A stretch of DNA of 64,000 nucleotides from Atrichornis clamosus (GCA_013400975.1 WBMZ01011891.1:1-64000); one strand, 5' to 3'; positions 34,609 to 48,745 are shown, counted from the stretch's first letter. Numbers and translations are program-made. Notes: a model not told the origin generated them from the letters alone.

Positions 34609-35118
34609 CAAGAGCATTCAAACAATTTGCACGCTGATGCCACCCTTCCCATCCCAAGGGATCTTCCCCTCCTTTCCCTTTCCACCCCCGCCCTTCCCAC
34701 CACGGTGTGCGGGTCCTGCCGGGTCTCCGTGCCGGGTGTAAATGAGCGTCTGCTGCACCTCCCACCCAGCCTCTCCCCTCACCGCTTGCCTGGGGCTCTG
34801 GGGCTGGAAAGGATGATTAGCAAAGGTGTTAGAGGAGAATTAAACGGAGTATTCTGTGGTGCCTCTCTAAGCTGCTGAAGAGCGGATTAGCAGGAGGCAT
34901 TGATCTCCTGGTTCAGAGACCTTCTAAAGAGCGAGGCAGAAAAATAATGGGAGGGAGGAGAGGGAAGCTAATTAACACTTCCAGGGTAGCAAGCCCTCCA
35001 TGAGGAGCTGATATTAATAGACTGGATAGAAGATGCCCTGGTCAGAGCAAGCAGTGTTTGTTCACCTTGTGTGGTGAGTGGGAAGGAGCTGGGAGACAGG
35101 GAGATGGAGAGAGGGGAG

Positions 35119-35325
35119 ATCATAGAATCATAGAAAACACAGAAACATAGACATCACAGAATCCTGGAATGGTTTGGGTTGGAAGGGACCTTAAAGGTCA
35201 TCTCATTCCAACCCCCCTGCTGTGGGCAGGAACATCTTTAACTAGACCAGGTTGCTCAGAGCTCAACCCAACCCAGCCTTGAACAGTTCCAGGGATGGGG
35301 CATCCACAACTTCTCTGGGCATCCT
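35119..35325 (-). repeat. CR1 3' fragment with expanded tail, antisense
   Basis: ATCATAGAATCATAGAAAAC and degenerate repeats of it (35119-35166) precede GGAATGGTTTGGGTTGGAAG. The copy ends at CTTCTCTGGGCATCCTG. The expanded octamer tail is the usual CR1 3' microsatellite. Confidence 0.93.
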
Positions 35326-38300
35326 GATGGCACAGAGCAGCAGAGCACCCTGTCCCAGGTCACTGCTGCCCCAGAGGGTAGAGACAGGACCAAAGGCTGC
35401 TCTCACACAGGTACCTCTTGCCTCAGCTGCTGCCTTTGGTCCAGCATTGTACAGGAAGCAGGAAGCTGAGGATGCACTCCTGCATCCTGGGTAGTTATCC
35501 TGCCCCCCAGATAGCAGAGATTTTGGGATGACATCACATTGCTGCTTCCAAACCCACCATGTCACCAGAGCTTCAGCCCCGTGACAAGCAGGGAAATGAT
35601 CTGAAAGCCCAGGAAGCCGAGCAGTGCAAATCACAGGAATAAACTTTCAGGGTCCGTCAGGTAGTTTGATCTGTTTGCATTTAATACTCTGTTTCTCCAC
35701 GTGTGCGCAGTGCAAGTCCCTAATCCCTGCTCAGTAATTACCAACATTAGAGGACCAGAGCTCAGTCCTACCCATCCGTGCTCGCTAATGCCTGCACAAG
35801 CACTTCCCTAACCCTCTCTGTGCCATGACATTAAGGACAAGCAGATGCCTTCAAGCTCTCCGTTCACAATGACTGCCCTACAAAAACATCAGGGAAGGGA
35901 AAGAGGCTGGTTGGGGGCGAAGGGGCATTTTATTTGATAAAATCATAAAGAGCAGTGCATCCTGCAGAGGAAGAATCTCCGAGACATAAATGTCAGGTTT
36001 ATGAACAATTGAGCTGCTCTGTGCTGGCCCGAAATTGCTCTTTAAGGTCAGTGCTGTAAGTGTTCCCTCGGGGAAATGGACTGCGGGACAGGAGGCGAGC
36101 AGGGAACAGCATCACCAGAGTGGGGCAGAGACACGGCACTGGGGCGAGGAGCCACGGCCCCGAGGAGTGGCTGCCCACGTGATCCCAGACACCCACACAC
36201 GCTGCCTTTTTGGGAAAAGCCTTGGGAACAGGGGCATCGCTGCCTGCCAAGCCCTGTGCTGACACTCCAAGAAAGCATCAGCTCCACTCTCAGAAAGGCA
36301 GATCTATCTGTGCAGCCACGGCACTGGGATCGGCTCTGCTGAGGTGCTGCACTTCACTTTGGACTCAAAGGATGCAGACAGACCTCTCTCCCAATGGGGT
36401 CCCTCCTGCCCTGAGAGTGCACTGTCCCTGGAAATGAGCGTGATTTTTGCAGAAGTTGGTAAAGGAAGGCTGTGAATCCACAGGGAGAGCCCCAGACTAT
36501 CTGAGAAGACAACGAGCTGAGCACACCCCAAATGCATCTAAATCTCAAGGAAAAACCATCCAGGTGTGGCTTTATCCAGCTTAGCAGTTGGGCTGGCTGA
36601 GGGCCGAGGGGGCTGGAGGCAATGGAGGGGTGAGCCATCAATTACACCAAGAGGCCACTTCAGACTGATCTGAGGATGAGAAATCCTGGCAGGAGCAGTA
36701 AATGCTCCAGCACACCCTTGGGTGCCAAAAGGGCTAACACATGACACCCAATTTCACAGCTGCACAGTCAGGGTCACCCGGATTTCCCTACACCAGGCAG
36801 GGTGACAGGAGCACTGAGCCCGTAGCTGCAGATCCCAGGATACCTCTGCTCCTCCTGTCTGCCCTCCAGGGAGGGCACCCCATGAGGGGACCCACAGGGC
36901 TCTGGAGAGCAGCTCAGGGCATAAATCAGAGCAAGGTGGAGCCGGGGAACTGATCTCACAAAGGTTACAGCAAACAGCCTTGAGAGGAAACAGGAAGGGT
37001 GATCCAACACAAGTTGTTTAATATTCCTCCGGGTTGTTACGACGGGACCTTGATGGGCCATATGGTCTTGTCTTGACCCTTAAATCATCTTATGCCCTTC
37101 TAACAGCAGCCATCGCTGTTGCTGGCTTCCATTCCTTGTTATTCTTGGCACTGGGAGGCCGGGAACGCGAGGCAGCTCAACCCCGTAATGAGATGCATCA
37201 GATGGAGACCATCTGGAAGGAGCATCCAACTTTAACCTTGAGGGCTACTTGGAAAAGGACCTTCAGCCAGCAAAAGTCGCCTTCCCGCCGACAAACAGCC
37301 CCCTCTGGAATGCTCCCTGCAACACGCTGGGGTCTTGGGAGGCGTCAGCCCCCAAAGAGCTCAGCACTGAGCCTCCTGCACACGATGCCTAGAGGATGGG
37401 TTGTCCATCTGCTCCCTGCCAAGGCACCGTGTCCTCGCGTGGTGGGAGAGCGGTCGAGCGGGGCAGGGAAGCGACTGCAGGCACTCAGGGGGAGCGGGAC
37501 AGGCGACAGCCAGGTGGGGCGCGGCCGGGATGAATCAATTATCCAACGTTTATCATCTGGAAAGGCAGGAGGGAACTCGGAGGAAGATCCAGCTCCGATT
37601 GGGAAGCTGCAGGGGACAGCTCTGGCCACTGGCATTTTGGACTTTCCTCGCCATTCCCCTCACCCCTTGCTCCCATTTCCATTCACTAACAGCCAATCCT
37701 TTGCATTTCCAGATTCACATCGACTTAAGGGCTCTCCGTGCCACGGACAGATAATGCTGACAAATCTTGCCCGGCCGTCCGGAAGGAGATCAACTTTGCC
37801 ATTAGCAGAAAACCAATTTTCTAAACAACTCCAAGGCTTCTGTCTCTGTTTCCATCCCAAATAGAAAACAAACCCAAAAAAATGTGGAAAAAAACCCCTT
37901 CATACTTCAAGTTTCTGATACGAGAACCCACTCTGGGTGGATCAAAACATTTCCCAGCAATGTGGTCTTGCTTCTGGGGATAAAAAAGCTGGAGGGATTT
38001 ACACCACTAGCCTTAGGACCCCAATTTCACGGAGCAAAGTCCCAAAACACCTCTAAGCCTGCACTGAAAGCCAGGAAAATCTGTTACTTCAACCATTTGC
38101 TGAAGTGCTTTGCTCAATTGTGCCTTTGTTCCTTCCATTTTTTTAATTAAGATTGAAAGGCCGAGGCTGTAAAAAGTGGCATCGGGAAGCTGCACACAAG
38201 GGAAGAGGGAAAGTTCATTTGAATGGAAATTGAGAAGCCAAATCCTCGGAAAGGCTTTCAAAAGCCACCTTAAACGACTTTCTTTGTTGTCTGGCAGGTT

Positions 38301-38723
38301 AAACACCCCATTGGAACTGGAATATCTGTCTTGAAATGCCTCTGCAGATCTCCCCAAAGGCTGTTCTCCATAGCATGGCCACACATGGATGGGGTTTTTT
38401 TAGGAAAGAGTTTGTGCTAGGGCCAGGAGGAGAGGAGGAGGGAGAGATGTATTTTCCTGCCTCTCCAAAATCCAGGGCTTCTCTGACAAAGAACCCTCAA
38501 ACCAGCCCAAGAACATCCCCCCAGCCTGACCCAGACACTGCTTGAAATTATTTGAGAAGGATCAGGCAAATCGTTTCATATAAAACATCCCCCTGAGACA
38601 CGACGAGGAAAAAGATTCATTAATAAAAAAATCACAACGAGCAGCACTTAGGCAGAGAGAGGCTGGGATGGAAATAGCAGCCCCAAAGGGCTTCGGGAGG
38701 GCGAGCTTCTCCTCACACCGAGG

Positions 38724-38759
38724 GTGACCGGAGGGGACAGCGTGACCGGAGGGGACAGT
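38724..38759. repeat. Tandem 18-mer x2
   Basis: GTGACCGGAGGGGACAGC is repeated directly with a single change in the final base. Confidence 0.9.
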
Positions 38760-39729
38760 GTGAGCTGCGCCAGCTGCACAGGCAGCTCTGCCGATGGCAA
38801 ACTATCGGCTCCACGTTGAAGGATTTATTCCCAGCCACAGACTTCTGCTGTCCCGCCAGGCTGGCTGGCGTGAATCATCCACACACCCGATCTTAATTTA
38901 GCATCAGTCCATCCGTCTCACCAAAGTGGATGCCAATGGATAGAGGCCCTAGGGCAGGACTGGGCTCACCAGAGGCACATCTTTAGGAGAAACCCAGCAG
39001 GGAAGATCCTGAGAGGTAACACTCCCTAGATGCTTCTCACAACACCTACGAACTGCAATTCCCTGGCCAGGGCTGGACAGCAAACAAGATGAGGGTGCTC
39101 TCAGATGGCCTTGCTCCCACCCCTGGGGCTCACACAATTTTCATGTCCTATTTTTCCCCATATAAATCTCTCAGACGCTGCACCCAAAGACACGAGCTGG
39201 CTTCCTGGGGAAGGAAAAGCCTCTCCCTGTACAGCCATCCATCTCATTTTTGTCCACTAAAGACGATTTAAACTTTTCTCCAACATGCCTGGTGCCAGTC
39301 TGGACCTCAAAAGAGGGACAGCACCAGCCACCACGGACAGGTGAGGGAGAAGAAATTTCAGCAAGACAGGCTGACAACACTTGTTAAAGAAGGGCAAATT
39401 GGTGGGGTGGGGTGAACAAGACCAGGAAAAAAGCCACAACTTCGGAGGAAAACCCCAACTCCTGATCCAGCGTCACTGCTGTCAAAGCCACCCCTTGGTG
39501 TTCTTCAGGCCAAGCACAGTTGTGACGCTGCTCACGCCTGCTCTCCGGCCCCACCGAGGCTCCTGGAGCAGCACAAAAGAGCCGCGATTCCACAGCCTTT
39601 TCCATTTGTCTTTCCCTTCTCGCTGTCAGCATCCTCATCCCTAGCAGCGGGATGAAGGTGCCTGCGCCGAGGCGGGATGCAGTGCTGATAACAGGGAGCC
39701 ACACAGGGAGCGTGCGAGCCACCCCGCTG

Positions 39730-39970
39730 TGTTATTAATACATGAACTTTGCCACCGCCCTCCCACGCTGCCTGCTGATTTTTATACCATATTGCATAAT
39801 TAATCTGTCAACATTCTGTGACGAGGTATAAATATTAATAATACGATCACACAGTTGGCTGTTCCTTTTAAAATTCAAACTTGGCGAAGATAAATCGCGC
39901 ACTTAATCTTAGCAAGCTTTGAAGAGTGTATTAAAAAGGGAGAAAAAAATAATAAGGGGAAAAAAAAAAA
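39730..39970. other. Candidate conserved non-coding element
   Basis: GTTATTAATACATGAACTTT, CCATATTGCATAATTAATCT and GGTATAAATATTAATAATAC, then GAAGATAAATCGCGCAC. This is one of the strongest AT islands, and it ends in an A-rich run (39941-39972). Confidence 0.42.
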
Positions 39971-41029
39971 AGGATACATTTGATTTTGCTACAGGATTGC
40001 CTGATTTTACCTGGGTTAATCCTTCCCTTTCTCTCTGCCTCTCCCCTTCCTGCACATGTGAGGGTGATAGTAGTGTTTTCTCAAATATTTGAGTTCAAGG
40101 ACCAAAATATGGGGCAGTGGTGGGGGGACACCAGCTGTGCCCACGGGAGAGGCTTCTTTCCTAGGTTAGGTCTTATCCAACAGCCCTGCACACATTCAGC
40201 TGGGGAAAAAAAGCCAGGAATGGCTTTAAAAATCCCATCAAGCACTGTTTGAAGGGTAAAGAACATGGGGAAGAGTGCATCCTCACAGAGTTCTGAGCTG
40301 CTTTTAGTGCCACCCCAAAGAGCTGGATGTTGAGGCTGTAGTTCCCAGCTGAGCCAACAGGAATGGGAAGCTTAAAGCACCACCAACTTCACGCACGCCT
40401 TTCAAAACACAACCCGAGAGGCCCCAGCACAGCTCAGCACTTCAGAAAGTGACTGCCTTGCAAACATGACTTGTCCAAGGTAGCAGCACATGGAGTTTCT
40501 GAGCGCTCTGCCACCAAACAATCCTCACAGACCCACCCCTAGACAGAAGGATGCTCAGCCTGAAGAAGGCCTGTGGAACAGTTTGCAACTGAGATCTCTG
40601 AGCACCTACCAGCACCTCCATGACCCCCCAGTCCTGTCACTCACCAATAAACTCCACTAAGCCTTTGCAGGAGCAACTTTCTGTTCTGGGCTCCAAGAAC
40701 AAAATAATGCTCACTGCCTTCCCTGCTCCAGCCTTGCCATCCCAAGACTTCAACACCCCATATTTTCCACATATTATTCATCTCCAGTTGAGAGGTTGTC
40801 TCTTCCTGTCCTTGTTCTGCCTTCCGAGACAAAGAAACACTCTCTGCCCATGATGTAACACCTCACGAACCATGAGAATTCCAGCCTTTTCCATGCCATT
40901 TTGTCCCGGCTCAGGTGCCCTTTCTAACCCTGTTTTTGTTTCTAAAAGAGGAAGACAGGGAGGAAAAAAATCATAGCACCACCCACCTCCCTAATACAAA
41001 TAAAGCACGGGCAAACTCTTCCCTCAATA

Positions 41030-41460
41030 CACCAGTCACTTTGTTTTACAGAGTACTGAAATGAAAGGGATACTTTAGATTAAAAGATTTGTTTAATGGT
41101 CTGATTAATTCATTCCAAACAGACAGAGACTGTTCTGAGGATCTCTGTTAGCTCTTAACCTTTCCAGCTTGGGGTTTTTTTGTCTATAAGCGAGGATGTG
41201 TTTTAATTTAATATTCAGCGCCTGCTGCGCTCTCTCTGGGCTGGATCACATGGCTTTTCTTCTGCACATGGAGAAGGGACCAAATGCTTCTTAAAATAAA
41301 CAGAGAGGAGCTGGTAAACAAGGAGGGCAAAAGCAGGAGGGCTCACCTGGCGGCCCACACGCGCCACGGGCAATTACCCCATTCACCCTGGTTCAGTTCA
41401 CAAAATTAATTAGCACTGAACGCTGCTGGTCCATATTATTTATGAGCTAATGTGCAGGAG
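41030..41460. other. Candidate conserved non-coding elements (two blocks)
   Basis: 41041-41240 has GATTAAAAGATTTGTTTAAT, GGTCTGATTAATTCATTCC and GTTTTAATTTAATATTCAGC. 41398-41455 has CACAAAATTAATTAGCACTG and CCATATTATTTATGAGC. A GC-rich joint lies between them. Confidence 0.38.
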
Positions 41461-43437
41461 AAGCTGCAAATCCAAAGGCAAGCGCACCAGGTGGCCAGAG
41501 GCAAGTTTCCAGCCCTCAGGAAGGGGGAGAATCCCAAGCCTATGATCCCAAAAGAAGCCTGGCAAAGCCAGGACTGGAGCCGGGACTTTGAGCATGGAGG
41601 TTTCAGGGAGGAGAGCTCGCCTGCAGGATGGCAAGGCATGAGGGGGAACTGGTACTGTTATTTGGTTTTTGGAGACCTGGATCAAAGAGCAAGGGGGCTG
41701 GGCAGTGCCCTGTGCCCTGGAGCAGCTACACCTGCACCCTGCAGGACACGTGATCCTCGGGCCACCGCGGTGCCCGTGTGCCCTCAGTGTGCATGGGGCA
41801 GCATGGCCATGACCATCCTTCACACAGGCACGTGGGTCCTGTGCCTGCTAGTGCCCCTGGTGCCTCCTGCTCCTCCAAGGAGACCTGAGGAATGGCCATC
41901 ATCAGGCATGGGCACACCCCGTGACAGGATGGATTGCTTCCAGGATTGGCACCAGGCTAGATGGGACAGAGTTTCAGCTACAGGTTGGCAAAGGCCACCT
42001 CTCTAATGGCTGTCACTGTCATGCTGGAATTCAGGAGGCCTATCACGTCACCCCTGCTTCCTGCAGGATTTACACTTTTTCCTTTTCCCTCTCTCCTCTC
42101 AAGCTACAAAGACATATTCGTCCTCTGATTGAAACACAGGGCCACTTCGCCAGGGGCAGAAGGGACAGTGACAAACAGGTGTGGGAAGCGCTCCCACCAG
42201 TCCCTGGATCAAACACAACACTTGTCCTCGCTGCCACCACCGCTCCCGTCCCTGCCTGGGTACACACAGTGTGGCATCAACCCCGAGGAAAGACAAGCTC
42301 AGCAAAGCAAGGGGGAGATGATCCCCCAGGCACTGCTCAGGCAGCAGGCTGGGAGAAGTGGAAGCAGCATTTAATTTCCGCCTGACGTGCTATCGCTTAC
42401 GCGAGATCACAGCTCCTGCTCTTGCCTTCGCTCGTCCCCCTCCTCTACAACTGAGGAGAAATAACACCACTCGCTTCAAGTGAGGCAGAAAGTTCAGCCG
42501 TGGCATCTGCTAAGAGTACTCCACGTCTAGTGCTCATCTCTCACGCGAGCCTCCAACCACCGGCTGCTCCCTGCTCTCCCGCTCCTCCCGGAGAGGCGGC
42601 TCTGCTCCGGCGGGACCGCAGCGGGGTAGGAGAGGCTCCATTAACACGAGGGGATGATTTGGGGTTGCATGGACAACCTCCAAGCCAGCAGGTCACCAGT
42701 GCCACCCCTCCTTCAGCCCCGGCGCAGAGCTCCTGTGAACACGGTGTTATTTCCATGTCCAGCCTCCTGCACGTGTCACAATTAAATTTCATCTGAGTGA
42801 TCTCTCCTTGCCTGTTTTACTGACAGTACACATTCAGCCACCATGTTATCCCACACATACCAATTCCCACATCCACAAGTGAAACAAAACCCAAAAAATC
42901 AGCTGCCCAGCCAGAACATCATTTTACTTCATTTGTCTGTTTATTATTTTTCACCCCATATGCTCACAATTATTCTTGTTTCTATTTTGCTAGTTAACAA
43001 GCAGAGGGGAGGGGGAAATCACATTCTCGAGTTTTTCCCTCTATCCGCCTTTTCCCCTTTTTTTAGCACAGAACAGATGTTTCCCACGTCAGTGTCTCTC
43101 TTGACAAAGGCAGTCTTTTTCTGGTGGGTAAAAGATACTCTAAAGGAAATTTTTCTCCAAGCTCTACTCCCAAATTTCTTCAGCTTTCCCACAGCTCTTC
43201 CCGTGTCTCCAGCTAGAGCAAAAGGCAGAGCACGTCCTCTGGGCTATCCCAGCACACTGGTCTGCCTGGAGCAGTCACCCAGCCTTGCTCATGACCCTCA
43301 GGGCAATTTATTCAAAAATAGGACAAAAATGGAAATTACCGTTAATGGGAATAAATAAATTTCATTAACGTCAACTGTCTCATAAGGAAAAAGAAGTCCA
43401 GAATTAAAGACATTTAATTAAAGACATTTCAGTTTTT

Positions 43438-43675
43438 CAAACTGAAAGAGGGGAAATTAAGTTTGATAAATGGAAGAAATTCTTTACAGTGAGGGTGGTG
43501 AGGCCCAGCACAGGTTGCCCAGAGAAGCTGTGGCTGCCACATCCCTAGAAGGGTTCAAGGCCAGGTTGAACAGGGTTTGGGAGAAGCTGGGATAGTGGAA
43601 GGTGTCCCTGTCTATGGCAGGGGGTGGAATGAGATGAGCTTTAAGGTCCCTTCCAACCCAAACCATTCTATGACC
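43438..43675 (+). repeat. CR1 3' fragment
   Basis: AAACTGAAAGAGGGGAAATT, GAGGGTGGTGAGGCCCAGCA, GGTGTCCCTGTCTATGGCAG and TTCCAACCCAAACCATTCTA. It begins at the CR1 ORF2/3' UTR boundary region. Confidence 0.95.
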
Positions 43676-44420
43676 CTACAATGTGGTGTAAGAACTATGG
43701 GAAGATCTAAATCCACTAAAACCCTATGGATAAAACCACATCTAGACTACAATGACCTTGTAGCAGCAATGGCCTTGACATGGAACAAGGAGAAAGGAGG
43801 TCCCTTCAGATGCCTTCAAAGAGGCATCACAGCCAGAACAGTTCAATCCCAGGACTCAGTGCCAGGACATCTGGCTATTTTTTGGCTCCTTGTTATCTAT
43901 CTCCTGTGCTTGTTTTCTCCCTGTGCCTCAGCTGACTCCTATGAACAATGGGGCTGACAATAGCCAGCCAACAGTGGCAATCTCTGAAATACTGGCTCTG
44001 CTAAAACAGATGAGCTGTCTCTGCTTCCAGAAGAGACCCTGTGAGCATCACCAGAGATGGAGTTCTCTTTTTCTGCTGTGAACAATAAATCACCTGCTTA
44101 TCTCCGCTCTGTGGTACTCAGGGAATCGGGGTGGTGGTCGAAAAGGTGTGCCTTGGAAAATTCCCCCCCAGGCATCAACTACTGAATATTGCAGCACTGA
44201 CAGAGGGAGGAGAGGACTGGGGCTCTCTTTGCCTCTTCCATGAGCTTCCCTACATGATAAGGACCACGTGCTTGAAGAGAAAAGACCAACTTCTTGCTAC
44301 AGAAAAAGACCAAATAAGCACAGCCCAAGTGTACAAAGGGCCTTCAAAATTCCACTCTACTCTTCCTTGAGCCACTGGCACAAATTGATTTCACATCTGT
44401 GGAAGTATGGCCAGAATGAA

Positions 44421-44745
44421 CAGGAGTCTACAAGAAAGCTGGAGGGGGACTTTTATAAGAGCTTGGAGCGACGAGACAAGGGGGAATGACTTAATGCTGA
44501 CAGAGAGTAGGTTTAGATTAGATAGTAGAAAAAAAAATACTTCCCCATGAGGGTGGCGAGGCACTGGTACAGGTTACCCAGAGAAGCTGTGGATGCCCCA
44601 TCTCTGGAAGTGTTCTAAGCCAGGCTGGATGGGGCTTGCAGCAACCTGGTCCAGTGGAAGGTGTCCCTGTCCACAGCAGGTGTTTGGAACTTGATTTTTA
44701 AGATCTCTTCCAATCCAGGCCATTCTATGATTCTGTGACTCTATG
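44421..44745 (+). repeat. CR1 3' fragment
   Basis: TCTACAAGAAAGCTGGAGGG, GGTTTAGATTAGATAGTAGA, GGTTACCCAGAGAAGCTGTG and CCATTCTATGATTCTGTGAC. It lies less than 1 kb from the 43438 copy in the same orientation but starts further 5', so it is a separate insertion. Confidence 0.95.
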
Positions 44746-47399
44746 TTTGGCCAAGAGTACCAGACATGAAACCCCAGCAGCATTTACATGCCATGGAGCA
44801 AACGCCATGCCCACACTCCCTGGCACATTCCCACTTCATGCCCAAATCCCAGTGCTTCAGAACATCTCCTCCACAGCCACTGCAACCACTGCTGGCACCA
44901 GCCCCTTCCACAGGACGAGATAATGTGCATTATTTGCTAAAATAAGTTTGACATTAATTAGCAGGAATCTCGCTGGCAAAGGCTCACACTGCGCAGCAGA
45001 TGTGATGCGGGCTCACAGCTCCTTCCCTCCCTGCCGGGTGGATGGGAGGAAGAGCTGGAGTCATGGAGCTGGTGCAACGCATCCAAGAAGACTGCGTCAA
45101 GAGGGACTGTCACTGCCGCTGCCGAGCCAAGACGTCCTCCCAGCAGCAGGCTGGATGCCTTTTGAAGAGGCAGGCTGGGAAAGAGACAGATGTCACCCAT
45201 GACAGACAAGGCAAAGGTGGTGGATGGCTGGCACCGGGGCTCTCTGCTACCCCCAGGAAATGCCGACATGGGATGCAGTCATTTGACTTCCTCCGGAAAG
45301 TGGGCAGTGAGTGATCGAAGCATTTGTCTGAAAGCGCTTGTTTCCTCCAGAACATCAGCTTCAGATTCAAGCCAGGCAGCTCAATTCCTCATCCTCTGTG
45401 CTCAATAAACCCTGGTCCATAAAATTTATTGCCTGCTTCTAGATGACAACTGCAGGAAAAAACCCCCGATGCTGGAGTCGTGTCTCGTGTAGACAGCCTT
45501 TACAGATGGCATCGCCATGGCTGATTTACATGAGACAAGAGGCAGGCCAGGCCTGAGCACCAGGAAAAATTCCATACCTGGTCAGCAACAAACCCCTCCT
45601 CCATGACCCCATCGTCTCCGAGCAGTGCCCTACTCCACAGCAACCTGGAAAAAGCCACAGCACATCCAGGGACTTGGGAGAACCGGAGCTTGCCCACAGC
45701 CACCTGCACCAGTGTGTGCATCACTGAGGAATCCACGTCCTCCTGCCCCTACGTGGGAATGGTACAGAACAGGATGACACAAGGCACATGGAGGACAGCC
45801 ACAGCAGGAAACTGAGCCCAGGAATGCTGCAGTAGGACCTGCTGCTCCCATTCCTACACTGATCCTGATAATGAGCTCAGTCCTCCTGCTTTACACACTT
45901 CCAAAGCCAAAAGAGTGGACGGTCAGCCCCAGGGAAAGTGTGTGCTCTCTCTACCACTGAGAAAGGGCAGGTCAGAGATGCTGGTGAAGGTATGAGACAG
46001 AATAAACCCAAGCATCCACCGACCTTGAGAAAAGGGCAGGGACTTGAGTTAACCGGGGAATCTGCGGCACAGGACAAGGCACAGACAGGTCTAAAGTGCC
46101 CGGAGCAGCAGGGAGCAAAACCATAAGGGTTGGGGAAGGTCAGCACTGAAGGATGCAGGACTGAGATGCTGAGAGACACAGTCCCTTCCCTCTCACCTGC
46201 ACCAAACTCACTGCAGCCATGGAAGCAAGGGTTGTGTGAGCAGAGCCATGTCTCTGCCGTGCTCTGTCCCCCTGTGAACGCCCAACTAACAACAGGGGAG
46301 AAACGCTGCAACAGCAAAGTTCAAAGCAGGTGAGGACCCAAACCACACAGCATCCGTAGGTGAACACAAAGCAGTCTCCAGCAGGCTGGGTGGAAGTCAG
46401 GCTGGGAGTGACCTCCTGAATCCTCCTCCATAGCACAGGGGCTCAGGGGCTGGGAGAGTGGGGAAGCAGGGGGAGGAGGGGGGGAAAAAAATGGGAAAAA
46501 AATATGCCATGGTGATTGGAGTGGAAAGATTTCTGAAGGAGCCACGTTTGTCACATTAAAGTGAGTGAAAGGCAGCGCGGGCACTTCCCTGCCTGTCAAG
46601 TGTGTTTGTCTCTAGTCCTGGGAATTTTCATTATTCATTATTTGCCTGGCATGGACAGCAACAGGAGCATGTGGTTCTGTCTAATCCCTACCTGATAATG
46701 TATTTCTGATAAGCATGACGGAGCCGACGCCACTGACCAGATTCACATTTCCAGTGGATCAAGTGCCATTTACAGCTGGCAGGCACCGAAAACTCAGACT
46801 GGGGAGATAAGGGGAGGTGTGGGCTGACAGGTCCCAAGGGCACACGGGATGAGCAGTGATGTGGGCCTGGGGACAGAGGTGACATCCATGCTGCTGCCTT
46901 GCCATCTGTGGCAAGGATGAATGCAAGCATTTAATATTTTAGGCAACCCAAGTGAGGACAAATCAGCAGAGGAAAAGCTTTGGGTTGATTTGTCTCATTC
47001 AACCTCAGTCTTCCCTCTATGATACAGAGTTTGAAAAAGCAGAGGCCAAAATAAACCCCCTGGAGACACAATTCAGAGCTCCAGAGGTGCATCGTGCTTG
47101 GAGAGACAGCTAATTCAGCAGCTGCCTAGGGTCCATGTCCACCACCAATTATCGTGCCTCAGATCAACCTCATTGACTCCAATACTACTGCAGTACAAAG
47201 CTACAGCAATGGGCCATTAATATTTATCAGGCTTCATACAAGGAAAAATGGCTTGTATGATATGTTCTGTGTAATTTATGTCATGTATTTTAACAGTGGG
47301 TCATGGCAGAAGGCAGATAACAATAACCTTGTCAACGAGCAGGATTTATAGCCTGGTTAAAATACATATAAAGGTACCCCTATTATTGCAACCGTAAGT

Positions 47400-47630
47400 G
47401 TTTCAAGTGTGAAAACTCTAAAGAAGAGCGATACTGGGAGAGGGTATCTTGCCAGAGGGCAAAAACTGTGGCTATTTGAGAGTGAGAGAGAATTTAGGTC
47501 AAGTATATATGTGAAGAAAGTTCTTGATGCCAAGATCTACAGGGCTGTGCAACCAGCTCCCAGGAGGAAGGAGGAGATGCTCTGTTGTTTTCAACATTTG
47601 AAACTAGATTGGATGGAGGACTAAATATTA
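47400..47630 (+). repeat. Possible old, degraded retroelement fragment
   Basis: GAATTTAGGTCAAGTATATA, GTGAAGAAAGTTCTTGATGC and AACTAGATTGGATGGAGG have the order of words seen in CR1-type tails, but they are too diverged to name a family. Confidence 0.3.
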
Positions 47631-48439
47631 CATACGGCAGAGAGGAGCTTACACGCTAGCAAGAGGGTAAGACTAAAATACAGCCTGCTATGAAAAGTGG
47701 CAATGGGAAGGCTGCACAGCCTTTCTATCCTATCCGCAAAGCAGCTTCCCGCACATATCCAGAGCTGGATCTGCTGATTTTGGGTGACACAGACAAGTCC
47801 GCAATGCTTTCTGCTCCTGGCAGCCAGGAGGAGGGAAGGAGCCTCCCCTGACTGCTGCGTGATGAACAGTGATATTGCTATCCAAGTATTGGTACTGCAA
47901 CCCCAAAGAGACAAGGAGGCTGCATGGATATGAACAAGGACAGTATTTAACCAGGAAAAGCCCAGCTTGATTTTTAGACACCAGCTTGGGCTGGTAAAAA
48001 AATCTTTTATTCCTCATTAGGAGTCAAAAAGCAAACCTTCTAAGGCTCTGAGAAGAGGGCACGTGAATATTGGACTTGCTGTCCCTGGCAGATGGGGCAC
48101 ACACCAAAAGAGCCCCAAATTCAATTGCTGCTGTTGACCATCACACCACAGCACTTCAGAACATCGGGTCTCAGCCTGGAGCCAAGAGGTGCACATGGAT
48201 TTTCCCAAAACAAGGCTCTTGCCTTTCTAAGCCTATCACCTAATGACCTTTTAGGATCCAGGGTCAAATGCCAAGGACCAGCTCCTCCAGGAACAGGGGA
48301 GATGAAGACCAGCTGGTCCCAGAAGACAAGAGCATCTCCACAGTCTCTGCAGCAGGAGAGGCACAACGTAACTCCCTCCACACAGAGATCGTAACTTTGC
48401 AACAGCAGCTCTTTAACAGCTTCCCTCGCTAACAAGCTG

Positions 48440-48745
48440 CTCTTGTTTTCATGTTTTGGAATGGCTTAATCCTGTATATGATAACATCCCCAACAAGCGA
48501 GTGCATTAAACTGTGACAGCTTTTCACTGACCTAAGCAATTGCATTGTGAAAACGCCATTAGCGTCTCTCTCTTCTTCATCTAATCCCCCCTTCCCTCCC
48601 TCCACCTCTTTCCTGGCCAGTAAGAGCTATGCTCAACACCACTATTAAATTACCCTTAGAAATACGCTCCTCAAAGAAAATCAATGCACATGTGTTTTAA
48701 CACTTGTCACAAATAGATCAACCGGGCAATCAAACATATATCATT
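48440..48745. other. Candidate conserved non-coding element
   Basis: GAATGGCTTAATCCTGTATA, GTGCATTAAACTGTGACAGC, CTAAGCAATTGCATTGTG and CACTATTAAATTACCCTTAG, with a pyrimidine-rich stretch at 48565-48615. Confidence 0.38.

Noticed and set aside
38724..38759. Two direct repeats as a possible CRISPR-like array
   Set aside because: Two abutting copies with no spacers in an animal genome: a plain tandem duplication.
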